Assembly: GCA_964582085.1 (NCBI GenBank)
Contig: CAZOPV010000002.1
Span: 62,001-126,000 of the forward strand
Direction: 5' to 3'
DNA: 64,000 bases
Source: JADGNF01 sp964582085
GTDB lineage: Archaea; Thermoproteota; Bathyarchaeia; Bathyarchaeales; Bathycorpusculaceae
Shown: positions 35,060 through 43,123 of the stretch, piece by piece
Position numbering within the stretch: position 1 is the stretch's first letter
How the letters are laid out: every line of letters starts with the position of its first letter
Made by a program: the position numbers and the translations under genes
Notes under the pieces: generated by a model
Databases searched by the model: none
Told to the model about the DNA's origin: nothing
What the model saw: only the letters and a program-made list of their open reading frames with translations

Positions 35060-35749
35060 GTGAACCTGCAAATGAAGTTTAGCGGTCTTCAAAAAATTAG
35101 CCTCATCGATTACCCAAACAAGGTAGCATCAGTGCTGTTCACGCCGGGGTGCAATTTGTGTTGCGGTTTTTGCCACAACTGGCGCATCGCCGTAGAACCC
35201 AAGCCCCCGTTTCTGCAGGAAGGCATAGCTTTGGAGTTATTGGAAAAACGCAAAAGATACGTTGACGCCGTAGTCATTACTGGCGGTGAACCTTGTATGC
35301 ACAGTGAACTGCCTAGGTTTCTGTTGAAACTGAAAGAGCGCGGTTTTCACATAAAACTGGATACCAACGGGTTTTTCCCTGATGTCCTTGAGAAATGCTT
35401 ACCCAGCGTAGACTATGTGGCACTGGATGTGAAAACTTCCCCTGCCAAATATAAACAACTTGGGGCAAAAGATACCGCGGGGCTTCTGCGCAGTATAGAA
35501 ATTCTGAAAGCAGGCAAGGTTCCTTATGAATTCCGAACCACAATGGTTCCTGACCTATTTTTGCCTGAAGACGTCACAGTCGTAGGGAAACTTGTGAAAG
35601 GCGCTTTAACGTATGCGTTGCAACAGTTTGTGCCTGAAGACACTCTAGACAAGCGATACCGCGAAGTGAAGCCCTACCCACTAGAAACTATCCGTGAATT
35701 CGCAGAGGTCATTAAAAAGTACGCTGAAAATGTGGTATTACGGGTCTAA
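35060..35749 (+). CDS. nrdG: Anaerobic ribonucleotide reductase activase, radical SAM
   Basis: 229 residues from GTG 35060. The radical SAM [4Fe-4S] motif CxxxCxxC is C31, C35 and C38 (GCNLCCGFCHNW). S-adenosylmethionine-binding features include VVITGGEPCMH and KLDTNGFFPDVL. It generates the glycyl radical on NrdD, its neighbour 4 bp upstream. It resembles the archaeal NrdG-type (YjjW/PflA-like) activases more than the short enterobacterial NrdG. The assignment as NrdG rests partly on operon context. Confidence 0.88.
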   Translation: MNLQMKFSGLQKISLIDYPNKVASVLFTPGCNLCCGFCHNWRIAVEPKPPFLQEGIALELLEKRKRYVDAVVITGGEPCMHSELPRFLLKLKERGFHIKLDTNGFFPDVLEKCLPSVDYVALDVKTSPAKYKQLGAKDTAGLLRSIEILKAGKVPYEFRTTMVPDLFLPEDVTVVGKLVKGALTYALQQFVPEDTLDKRYREVKPYPLETIREFAEVIKKYAENVVLRV

Positions 35750-35903
35750 CCCAATTCCTATTTAACCATGTACTGTTAACGGTTAGCAAATTACTATGCT
35801 ATGTTTTTTATCTCCGTCTGGTATGCTGACTTAAATTGTTTCCTTTTTATTGTTGATTTGGCTGTTCTGTCTGGCAATTTTAGGATTTGGCAAAAAGCTT
35901 AAA

Positions 35904-35927
35904 TTTTATATCCCCTACCCATAGGGG
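35904..35927 (+). promoter_or_regulatory. TATA box and hairpin/operator of the second giant surface protein
   Basis: TTTTATATC at 35904-35912 is the box A. CCCCTA (35912-35917) and TAGGGG (35922-35927) are perfect inverted repeats with a 4-nt loop (CCCCTACCCATAGGGG). The dyad lies between the TATA box and the probable start site, so it may be a repressor site. Confidence 0.4.
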
Positions 35928-35951
35928 TTAGGAACAATTGGAGAGATAAAA

Positions 35952-38666
35952 GTGAGAATTTATTCAAAAAATTTGTTAACAGGCAATAAATCCAAAATTG
36001 CTACTTTTGCATTGCTCATAGTGCTTCTCAGCTCAACTGCAATTGCTACATTACCGCTGGCAAACGCTCACACCCCCCCATGGGATGTCCCCACATACGC
36101 ATACATCGTAGCTTCTCCTGACCCTGCAGGCGTTGGCGGCACCGTCTTCGTTGTTATGTGGCTAAACTGGCCTCCGCCATCAGCTGCAGGTAGTGGCGGT
36201 GACCGCTGGCAGGGCTACATGGTGAAAATCACAAAACCTGATGGCACTACAGAAAATAAAGGACCTTTCACTTCAGAAGCCACCTCTGCTGCGTTCTTCT
36301 TATACACACCCACACAAGTTGGAACCTACATCTTCGACTTCACTTTCCCAGGTCAAGTGGCCTCTCTGTATAACCCAGAAAATGGGTTGCCAGGTTCTAA
36401 CAGTGCTTACATAGGCGACTACTTTTTGCCAAGCAGTGCACGAACAACATTAACTGTGCAGCAAACAGGACCAACAAAAATTCCTGACTATCCTCTTCCC
36501 ACATCTTACTGGACACGACCTATTGAAGGTCAAAACAGTAACTGGTGGGTCATAGCCTCTAACTGGCTAGGCAGAGACAGCGGTCAACTGCAAGGAGGAG
36601 GCGGTTTCGGCGGAGGATACGTTCAACCTGACGGTATCGCACCAAACACGCCACACGTAATGTGGGTCAAACCCCTCCAAGACGGAGGTATAGTCGGTGG
36701 CAGAAAAGTCAGCTTTGACGGTCAAGCATACTACATGGGGCTCTCCTACGAAGGCAGATTCGGCAATGCCCTCGCTATCTATGGACGACTGTACTATGAT
36801 ACGCCACTAAGCAACAACGCCGCAAGCGGACCATACACTTGTGTAGATCTACGGACTGGTCAAACACTTTGGACAAACGATCTCATTTCACCCACCTTCG
36901 GGCAACTCTACAGCTACGAATCCATGAACCAGCACGGTGTCATACCTGACGGCTATCTCTGGCAAGTTTCAGGCACCACATGGATGGCATACGACCCACG
37001 AACTGGCGCCAACGTCTTCAACCTCACTGATGTACCCAGCGGTACACCTGTGATGGGTCCAAACGGAGAAATCTTGAGATATCGTCTAGTCTACAACTCC
37101 GCAACTAAATCTGGTTGGCTTGCCTGTTGGAACAACACTGCAGCCATCGGCGAATTAGGTGGAACTACAGGAAGCGCTTTCCATCAATGGAGACCAGTGG
37201 GCAAAGTGATTAACGCAAGCGCTGCCTATTCATGGAACGTAACTGTTGGCGCATTAACCGGCTTAGGTAACCCAGCAATCCTGAGCGTTGTTCCAGGAGA
37301 CATAATAATCGGCACCTCCACACCTATGCCCGCATTCAGCGCTTTTGGCACTCCTGACCCCATGACCTTCTGGGCAATAAGTGACAAACCAGCTACGCGC
37401 GGACAAATACTTTGGATACGAAATTACACAACACCACCAGGCAACTTAACCATGGCATACATGGGCTGCCCCAGTTCAGGAACAGTTAACGTACAAGTTG
37501 ACGCAGTGAACCGGGTGTGGTTCCTCACCAACAAAGAAACTATGCAGTGGTGGGGCTACGACCTTGATACCGGTAACCTTCTGTGGGGTCCAGTTGGAGA
37601 CTTCCGAGCCTACCAATACTACGGCATCGTCTCTAACCCGCCCGCAGTTGGCTACGTAGCCTATGGCAACCTCTACGTAACTGGCTACGGTGGTATACTC
37701 TACTGCTTTGAATCAAGAACCGGCAGACTCAAATGGTCCTACGGTAACGGTGGCCCAGGAAACAGCACAAACAGCGGCGAAGAGACACCTTGGGGCAACT
37801 ATCCACTGTACATAAGCGCCATAACAGACAATAAGATATACCTCTTCACAAGCGAGCACTCACCCAACACACCCATGTACAAAGGCGCCAGAGTACGATG
37901 CGTTGACGCCCACACAGGCAAAGAACTCTGGACAATACTCAGCTGGTATGCTGCCGGCGGCTTTGGTCAATGGGCCAGCCCAATCGCAGACGGTTACCTC
38001 GCATACCTAAACACCTACGATATGCAGATCTACTGCATCGGTAAAGGCCCAAGCAAAACCACAGTTGACGCCCCCGCTACCGCTGTCAGTAAAGGCGAAA
38101 GCTTACTAATCCGCGGTACCGTCACCGACATATCATCAGGCGCAAAGAAACTAGTTGAAGACGGCAAATTCAATGTTGTCCCCGCAGTAGCCGACGAAAG
38201 CATGGCCAAGTGGATGGAGTACCTCTACATGCAGAAGCCAAAGCCAACCGACGCTGTCGGTGTCAAAGTGAAGCTGACGGCAATTGACCCTAACGGCAAC
38301 TTCCAAGACATTGGCACAGCAACCACTGACGAAAACGGAAACTACGCCATAGCATGGACACCTCCAGTTGAAGGCACATACAAAGTTACTGCAACCTTTG
38401 AAGGCACTGAATCCTATTGGGGTTCATCTCAGACAACTTACTTCCTGGTAGGTCCAGCTGCTCCTGTTGCTTCGCCTTCTGTTGCTCCAACTGTTGCTCC
38501 TACGGTTGTTCCTTCTGTTGTTCCGTCTCCGTCTGTTTTGCCTAGTGTGGTTCCTGAGCCTGAGTCTGCTGCTGTAGGCGTGGACGTTTACGTTGTCGCC
38601 GCCGCAGCTGTTGTCGTCTTTGTGGTTGTTGCTGTCGCTGCGGTGTTTCTGCGTAAACGCAAGTAA
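35952..38666 (+). CDS. Giant surface protein, paralogue 2
   Basis: 904 residues from GTG 35952 (GGAGAG upstream). Same architecture as the 27007 gene: a signal peptide ending near HTPPW, an N-terminal sandwich (YIVASPDPAGVGGTVFVVMW), PLPTSYWTRPIEGQN, a PQQ-like propeller with TCVDLRTGQTLW and VDAHTGKELWTILSWYA, and a C-terminal Ig module (LTAIDPNGNFQDIG to YWGSSQTTYF). A Pro/Ser/Val linker, a helix and RKRK finish it. It is longer than paralogue 1 mainly through a Gly-rich insertion (QLQGGGGFGGGY) near residue 215. Terminator T-run at 38677-38692. Confidence 0.88.
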   Translation: MRIYSKNLLTGNKSKIATFALLIVLLSSTAIATLPLANAHTPPWDVPTYAYIVASPDPAGVGGTVFVVMWLNWPPPSAAGSGGDRWQGYMVKITKPDGTTENKGPFTSEATSAAFFLYTPTQVGTYIFDFTFPGQVASLYNPENGLPGSNSAYIGDYFLPSSARTTLTVQQTGPTKIPDYPLPTSYWTRPIEGQNSNWWVIASNWLGRDSGQLQGGGGFGGGYVQPDGIAPNTPHVMWVKPLQDGGIVGGRKVSFDGQAYYMGLSYEGRFGNALAIYGRLYYDTPLSNNAASGPYTCVDLRTGQTLWTNDLISPTFGQLYSYESMNQHGVIPDGYLWQVSGTTWMAYDPRTGANVFNLTDVPSGTPVMGPNGEILRYRLVYNSATKSGWLACWNNTAAIGELGGTTGSAFHQWRPVGKVINASAAYSWNVTVGALTGLGNPAILSVVPGDIIIGTSTPMPAFSAFGTPDPMTFWAISDKPATRGQILWIRNYTTPPGNLTMAYMGCPSSGTVNVQVDAVNRVWFLTNKETMQWWGYDLDTGNLLWGPVGDFRAYQYYGIVSNPPAVGYVAYGNLYVTGYGGILYCFESRTGRLKWSYGNGGPGNSTNSGEETPWGNYPLYISAITDNKIYLFTSEHSPNTPMYKGARVRCVDAHTGKELWTILSWYAAGGFGQWASPIADGYLAYLNTYDMQIYCIGKGPSKTTVDAPATAVSKGESLLIRGTVTDISSGAKKLVEDGKFNVVPAVADESMAKWMEYLYMQKPKPTDAVGVKVKLTAIDPNGNFQDIGTATTDENGNYAIAWTPPVEGTYKVTATFEGTESYWGSSQTTYFLVGPAAPVASPSVAPTVAPTVVPSVVPSPSVLPSVVPEPESAAVGVDVYVVAAAAVVVFVVVAVAAVFLRKRK

Positions 38667-38676
38667 ACCCTCCCCC

Positions 38677-38692
38677 CTCTTTTCTTTTTTTG
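38677..38692 (+). terminator. T-rich terminator after surface paralogue 2
   Basis: CTCTTTTCTTTTTTT run directly downstream of the stop, a common archaeal termination signal. Confidence 0.45.
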
Positions 38693-38829
38693 TGAAAAGT
38701 TTGCTCGCAGAAAATCAGGCTGAATAGTACTCACGTTAAATATTAATTATAGAAAGTAACTGTATCGCTTCTTCGATAGGCAAACGAAAATTCCATATCT
38801 TTTGGAACTTTATACTCCCTCGAGTTTAG

Positions 38830-39576
38830 TTACTCTAATAGAAGCAGCAGTAACATGGGAATAACCCCTAAAATTAGTGAAGTCATTTGTAGAGCTGCCT
38901 TCTTGAGTTCAGGTGTATCTCTGCGGAGTTCAGGAATCAAATCGGACCCCGCTATATAAATGAAGTTACCTGCAGCAAAAGGAACCAGTAGGGGAATGAA
39001 TCCTTCAACCGTGGAGCCTAGCACCAAAGCAACAATTGCTCCAAGAATAGCTGAAAGCGCCGTCAAAAAGTTAAACATCAGCGCTCTTCTTTTTTGGAAG
39101 CCTCCATACACAAGAACGCTGAAATCTCCTAGTTCCTGAGGAATTTCATGAAAAATCACAGCTATAGTTGTGCTCACTCCTATGGGGATGCTGACTAAGT
39201 AACTGCCGCCGACAATTAGTCCATCTATAAGATTATGGACAGAATCGCCAAAAAGATTCATATACGCAAAGGTATGGGGGTGTTCTTTTGAAGTGGGAAC
39301 GTGACAGTGCCGCCACTGCAAGAAACGTTCCACTGCAAAAGACGATAAAATACCTGTGAGTATAAACAGCGCGGCAGTGGTGTGGGTGCCCACTTCTCCC
39401 ATGGCCTCGGGAATAAGATGGAGAAAGGCATCTCCAAAAAGTCCTCCGGCAGCAAAACTTACTAGGTAAACGAAAATTTTTTTGGCTTTTTTGTCAGATA
39501 CCCATAGAGTCAATATTCCTATCAAGGAAACGGCGCTGATGATTAATACGCTAATTAGAGCAAACAGCCACTCCAT
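38830..39576 (-). CDS. ZIP-family divalent metal transporter
   Basis: 248 residues with eight predicted helices. The ZIP signatures are in helices 4 and 5: HNLIDGLIVGGSYLVSIPIG and FHEIPQELGDFSVLVYGG, with His and Glu metal ligands. A His-bearing loop (RHCHVPTSKEHPH) lies between helices 3 and 4. It imports zinc, nickel, iron or manganese. It diverges from a NikR-like regulator across a 104-bp intergenic region with a long inverted repeat, so metal-dependent control is likely. Confidence 0.9.
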   Translation of the reverse strand: MEWLFALISVLIISAVSLIGILTLWVSDKKAKKIFVYLVSFAAGGLFGDAFLHLIPEAMGEVGTHTTAALFILTGILSSFAVERFLQWRHCHVPTSKEHPHTFAYMNLFGDSVHNLIDGLIVGGSYLVSIPIGVSTTIAVIFHEIPQELGDFSVLVYGGFQKRRALMFNFLTALSAILGAIVALVLGSTVEGFIPLLVPFAAGNFIYIAGSDLIPELRRDTPELKKAALQMTSLILGVIPMLLLLLLE

Positions 39577-39611
39577 AAGCGATCTTCCATGTATACTCCA
39601 AGAATCACAAA

Positions 39612-39672
39612 TTATTAAATTTTGCTAATTTATTAATAAAAACTTATATTTTAATCTGCATAAATTTAATAA
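39612..39672. promoter_or_regulatory. Inverted repeat between the ZIP and NikR-like genes
   Basis: TTATTAAATTT (39612-39622) and AAATTTAATAA (39662-39672) are perfect 11-bp inverted repeats with a 39-bp spacer. The right arm ends 8 bp before ATG 39681. Both promoters are probably inside. It is a candidate operator for the NikR-like protein, though its AT-richness makes chance symmetry possible. Confidence 0.4.
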
Positions 39673-39680
39673 GATTAACA

Positions 39681-40067
39681 ATGGGCGTTGTAAGTCTTTC
39701 AATTCCAGAAGCACTGTTGCAAAAAATCGATCAACACATTAAAGAGCAAGGGTTCGCGAATCGCTCCGAAATCATAAGACAAGCTCTACGAGCATATTTA
39801 TCTGAAGCCCGAAAACTAGGTGAACTTCAAGGAAAAATAACAGCCACAATAACAATTGTGTACCAGAGAGGAACCCAAACAGGGCATATAACTGAGGTAC
39901 AGCATGGTTATAATAACGTTGTTCTAACTTTTCTTCATACACACGTGGAAGAAGGATACTGTATCGAAGTTATTGTAGTAAAAGGCGACGCAAAAACAGT
40001 AAACGCCTTCATAACCGCGTTAAAGACAAACAAGCAAATATCGGAAGTTAAAGTTACTCTTCTTTAG
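39681..40067 (+). CDS. nikR: NikR-like nickel-responsive regulator (ribbon-helix-helix)
   Basis: 128 residues. The N-terminal ribbon-helix-helix is about 1-45 (VVSLSIPEALLQKIDQHIKE, NRSEIIRQALRAY). The C-terminal ACT-like domain carries the nickel site: FLHTHVEEGYC aligns with the H87/H89/C95 ligands of E. coli NikR, and an upstream His (VQHGYNN) with H76. It binds DNA as a dimer of dimers and represses uptake genes when metal is bound. The divergent ZIP gene is the obvious target; the lar genes just downstream on the other strand need nickel. Confidence 0.88.
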   Translation: MGVVSLSIPEALLQKIDQHIKEQGFANRSEIIRQALRAYLSEARKLGELQGKITATITIVYQRGTQTGHITEVQHGYNNVVLTFLHTHVEEGYCIEVIVVKGDAKTVNAFITALKTNKQISEVKVTLL

Positions 40068-40116
40068 GTCTGCTTTCCGACTTAATGATGCGAACGTAAC
40101 CCCAAAACAGACCCAC

Positions 40117-40956
40117 TCACCCCTTTGCTACAAACTCTTGTAATTCCCTCAGCAGGCTCCCCGACCTGTAGCCTTCAGTGTCTAAAACTACGTACTGAAA
40201 GCCCAGCGCTTTTAGTCTAACAGTTATTTCATCGAGGATCTTCATGTCAAGTAGCTGGATCATTTCATCTTTTTCAACTTCTATTCTGGCCAAACCGTTG
40301 TGATCCCGCACTCGAAGCTGACAAATTCCTGTAATCTCTTTTATTGCGCATTCTGCCTTATCAACTCTTAGCAGTTTTTCTTTAGTAATTTTTTGGTGGT
40401 ACGGAATTCGAGAAGCTAAACACGCTAACGGTGGTTTATTTTCAACTGACAACCCCAGCTTTTTGGCTATTTCTCTAATTTCTTGCTTTGTGAATTCACC
40501 TTCAACCCATGGACTATGAATGTTAGCCAATTCTTTCACAGCTTTAAATCCTGGTCGGTGATCGGATAGATCGCTGAAGTTTGTGCCTTCAAAAACTGCT
40601 CTGAATCCCAACTCATGAGCAAAATCCAAAAGTTTAGTTAAAAGCGTTTTTTTACAGTAGTAGCACCGGTTCTCAGGGTTTTTGGTGAAATTTGGATTTG
40701 TCAACTCTTTGGTTTCGACAGTGTACCATTTTATACCTATTTCTTTTGCGACTTTTTCCGCAGCTTCTATTTCTTCATGGGGGTAAGTTGGCGATTTAGC
40801 CGTAACGGCGATGGCTTTTTCTCCTAAAACTTTACGGGAAACTGCCGCTAGAGTTGAACTGTCTACACCTCCTGAAAAAGCAACTACAGCCCCGTCTTTT
40901 CCTTTCTCTTCAATTATCTTCTTTAACTTTTCATACTTTGAATCTAGCCTGTCCAT
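40117..40956 (-). CDS. larE: LarE, sulfur transferase for nickel-pincer nucleotide synthesis
   Basis: 279 residues. The PP-loop motif is SGGVDSST at about 28-35. C98 and C101 (NRCYYCKK) with C179 (PPLACLASRIPY) make three conserved cysteines, the pattern of LarE forms that hold a [4Fe-4S] cluster and transfer sulfur catalytically instead of sacrificing a cysteine. It converts the biscarboxylate precursor to the dithio form. It follows larC by 6 bp on the same strand. Confidence 0.93.
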   Translation of the reverse strand: MDRLDSKYEKLKKIIEEKGKDGAVVAFSGGVDSSTLAAVSRKVLGEKAIAVTAKSPTYPHEEIEAAEKVAKEIGIKWYTVETKELTNPNFTKNPENRCYYCKKTLLTKLLDFAHELGFRAVFEGTNFSDLSDHRPGFKAVKELANIHSPWVEGEFTKQEIREIAKKLGLSVENKPPLACLASRIPYHQKITKEKLLRVDKAECAIKEITGICQLRVRDHNGLARIEVEKDEMIQLLDMKILDEITVRLKALGFQYVVLDTEGYRSGSLLRELQEFVAKG

Positions 40957-40962
40957 AGAGGT

Positions 40963-42231
40963 TCACTTTTTCAGGTAAATTTCTCTAGCCTTCACAGTTG
41001 CAGCTTCTGCAATTTCCCTCAGCGGTATGTTCGTTTTTTCCGCTATCCGTTTTAGATCTTCGTACTCAGGCTTAACCTGCACCGCTGCGCCCTGATTATC
41101 TTTAACAACTTTCACTTTTACCGTTTCTTTTACGTTTCGAATGAATAAATCAATTTCATGTATTTCCCGGTTCAACACATGTCTCTCACATGTTAAGATT
41201 CGAACTCCTAAACTCCCTGTCTCTTTAAGCATAAGCCGCATGAGGCGGTCACTGTCTACCCTATCGGCTATCACTCGAAGAATTTGACCTGGTCGGTTTT
41301 TCTTTGTGAAGATCGGAATTAAACTTACATCCTTAGCGCCCTCATGAAGCAGTTTCTCAAGGGCGTAACCTACAATTTCGCCCGGTGCATCATCCAAATT
41401 CGTCTCTAAAACTGCAATTTCCTCTCTTGCTCCTAGACGGTATAACGGTTTACCTATGGTGATCCGGAGAACATTAGGCATCTCTATGAACTCTTTGGTT
41501 CCTGCACCGTAACCCACATTCAAAGGAACCATGGGAGGATAAAAACTGCAAACTTCATTTGTAACGTTGACTAGAATCGCCGCTCCTGTAGGCGTCGCTA
41601 ACTCTGCTTCGATGGGTCCACCCTTTATGGGAAAGTTCTTGGACTTGAAAATAGCCAGTGTGGCAGGAGCTGGAGTGGAGATTATGCCGTGGGAAAACTT
41701 GATGTTTCCCCCACCGATGGCGACAGGTGTGGTGTAAATTTTTGTGGCAAATAACCCTAGATCGTCTAGGGCGGTTGCTACCCCCGCTATCTCGGCAGGT
41801 GTGTCTATTTGCCCTAATTCGTGAAGGTGTACCTGAGCATTTTTTTCGCCGTGAAGTTCCATCTCGGTTTCGACAAGAGTATGGACTGTTTTTGAGGCGA
41901 ACTCTTGAGCTTTTTTGGAAAGTTTCAAAATACTTGTGGTTTCTTCTACCAGATTTATGAGTTCTTGACCTCTGATTGCGCCTTCCGTTTTTGCGGTTAC
42001 CTCAATGCGTGTTGCTCTGAAAACTTTTTTAATATCATTTTTTATGCTGACTTTAACATTGGTGTAGCCGTAACGAGGGTTTTCCAGCGTTTTTATGGCG
42101 GAAACGATTTTGTCAACGTCTGCTCCAAGACTTATCAGCGCGCCTAGAAACATGTCTCCCGCAACGCCTGTTTGACAATCAACTACAACTATTTTTTTAG
42201 AATCAGTTTGATTCACAAGCATGAGTGCCAC
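40963..42231 (-). CDS. larC: LarC, nickel chelatase for the nickel-pincer nucleotide
   Basis: 422 residues in one unbroken frame; no ribosomal frameshift is needed, unlike in some lactobacilli. The N-terminal part has VVVDCQTGVAGDMFLGALIS, and an HLHELGQIDTPAEI segment contains metal-binding histidines. The C-terminal part includes AVLETNLDDAPGEIVGYALE. It uses CTP and inserts nickel in the last step. GTG 42231 is used; ATG 42222 is an alternative. It is divergent from larB and probably shares its promoter region. Confidence 0.93.
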   Translation of the reverse strand: MALMLVNQTDSKKIVVVDCQTGVAGDMFLGALISLGADVDKIVSAIKTLENPRYGYTNVKVSIKNDIKKVFRATRIEVTAKTEGAIRGQELINLVEETTSILKLSKKAQEFASKTVHTLVETEMELHGEKNAQVHLHELGQIDTPAEIAGVATALDDLGLFATKIYTTPVAIGGGNIKFSHGIISTPAPATLAIFKSKNFPIKGGPIEAELATPTGAAILVNVTNEVCSFYPPMVPLNVGYGAGTKEFIEMPNVLRITIGKPLYRLGAREEIAVLETNLDDAPGEIVGYALEKLLHEGAKDVSLIPIFTKKNRPGQILRVIADRVDSDRLMRLMLKETGSLGVRILTCERHVLNREIHEIDLFIRNVKETVKVKVVKDNQGAAVQVKPEYEDLKRIAEKTNIPLREIAEAATVKAREIYLKK

Positions 42232-42290
42232 AAAAGGAAGTGATAATATACTATACTAATATAATGATTATGTCTAATACGAGAGTTGTT
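42232..42290. promoter_or_regulatory. Shared divergent larC / larB promoter region
   Basis: The AT-rich GATAATATACTATACTAATA stretch from 42242 is a near-palindromic TATA region that can be read as box A on both strands. It implies coordinated, very short or leaderless transcripts for larC (minus) and larB (plus). Confidence 0.4.
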
Positions 42291-42296
42291 CAGAGC

Positions 42297-43079
42297 ATGT
42301 TAACTTTAAGAGAAATCCTTGAAAAAATTGCAAAAAACGAGTTGCCTGTGGATGAGGCAGAGCGTCTGTTACATTTTCTTGCTTTGGAGGAGATTGATGA
42401 GTGCGCAAAAATAGATGTGAACCGTGAGTTCAGAAGTAAAGTGCCTGAGATAATTCTTGCTGAAGGCAAAACAAACACTGATCTAACAAAGATAGCGTTG
42501 AAGTTACTAGAGAGGCGTGGTAGAGTCATTATAAGTAGGTGTTCCTCTGAGCAAATGGTAACGCTCCGAAACTCGCTACCTGAAAGTATTATGCTCCGGT
42601 GGTCTGAAAAAGCGCGGTTAATGGTTATCAAAAAGAGCGAAGTTGCTATTACTAATTCAGGGGGCAAGATTGGACTTTTGACTGCTGGGACCTCCGACGT
42701 AGGTGTGGCTGAAGAAGCCAAAATAGTTGCTGAAGAACTGGGCTGTGTTGTGCTAACAGCTTATGATGTTGGGGTTGCGGGAATTCATCGTCTATTGACG
42801 CCACTCAAAGAATTTGTATTAAAAGACGTTGACTGCATTATAGTGGTGGCTGGTAGGGAAGGCGCTCTAGCATCCGTAGTGAGTGGACTTGTTGATGTTC
42901 CTGTCATTGCCGTACCCACCTCTAACAGTTATGGGTTTGGTGAAAAAGGCATAAGTGCCCTGATGGCTATGCTTCAGTCTTGTTCTTTAGGTTTGGCCGT
43001 AGTGAATATTGACGGCGGAGTGGCCGCAGGTGCAGTAGCGGCGTTAATTGCCAATCGCGCTGCAAAATTCAGAAAATAA
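42297..43079 (+). CDS. larB: LarB, pyridinium-3,5-biscarboxylic acid mononucleotide synthase
   Basis: 260 residues from ATG 42297, where the family opening MLTLREILEKIAKNELPVDE begins. In-frame ATGs at 42264 and 42270 would add 9-11 residues. The C-terminal half is PurE-like: GLLTAGTSDVGVAEEAKIVA, then YDVGVAGIHRLL, then VVAGREGALASVVSGLVDVP and NSYGFGEKG. It carboxylates and hydrolyses nicotinic acid adenine dinucleotide, the first step of the cofactor. With larC and larE the three-enzyme pathway is complete here; no larA gene is present. Confidence 0.93.
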   Translation: MLTLREILEKIAKNELPVDEAERLLHFLALEEIDECAKIDVNREFRSKVPEIILAEGKTNTDLTKIALKLLERRGRVIISRCSSEQMVTLRNSLPESIMLRWSEKARLMVIKKSEVAITNSGGKIGLLTAGTSDVGVAEEAKIVAEELGCVVLTAYDVGVAGIHRLLTPLKEFVLKDVDCIIVVAGREGALASVVSGLVDVPVIAVPTSNSYGFGEKGISALMAMLQSCSLGLAVVNIDGGVAAGAVAALIANRAAKFRK

Positions 43080-43123
43080 AAAATTGTGTTGCCTCTTTTT
43101 TGATTATTTTCTTTTCTGAGGAT

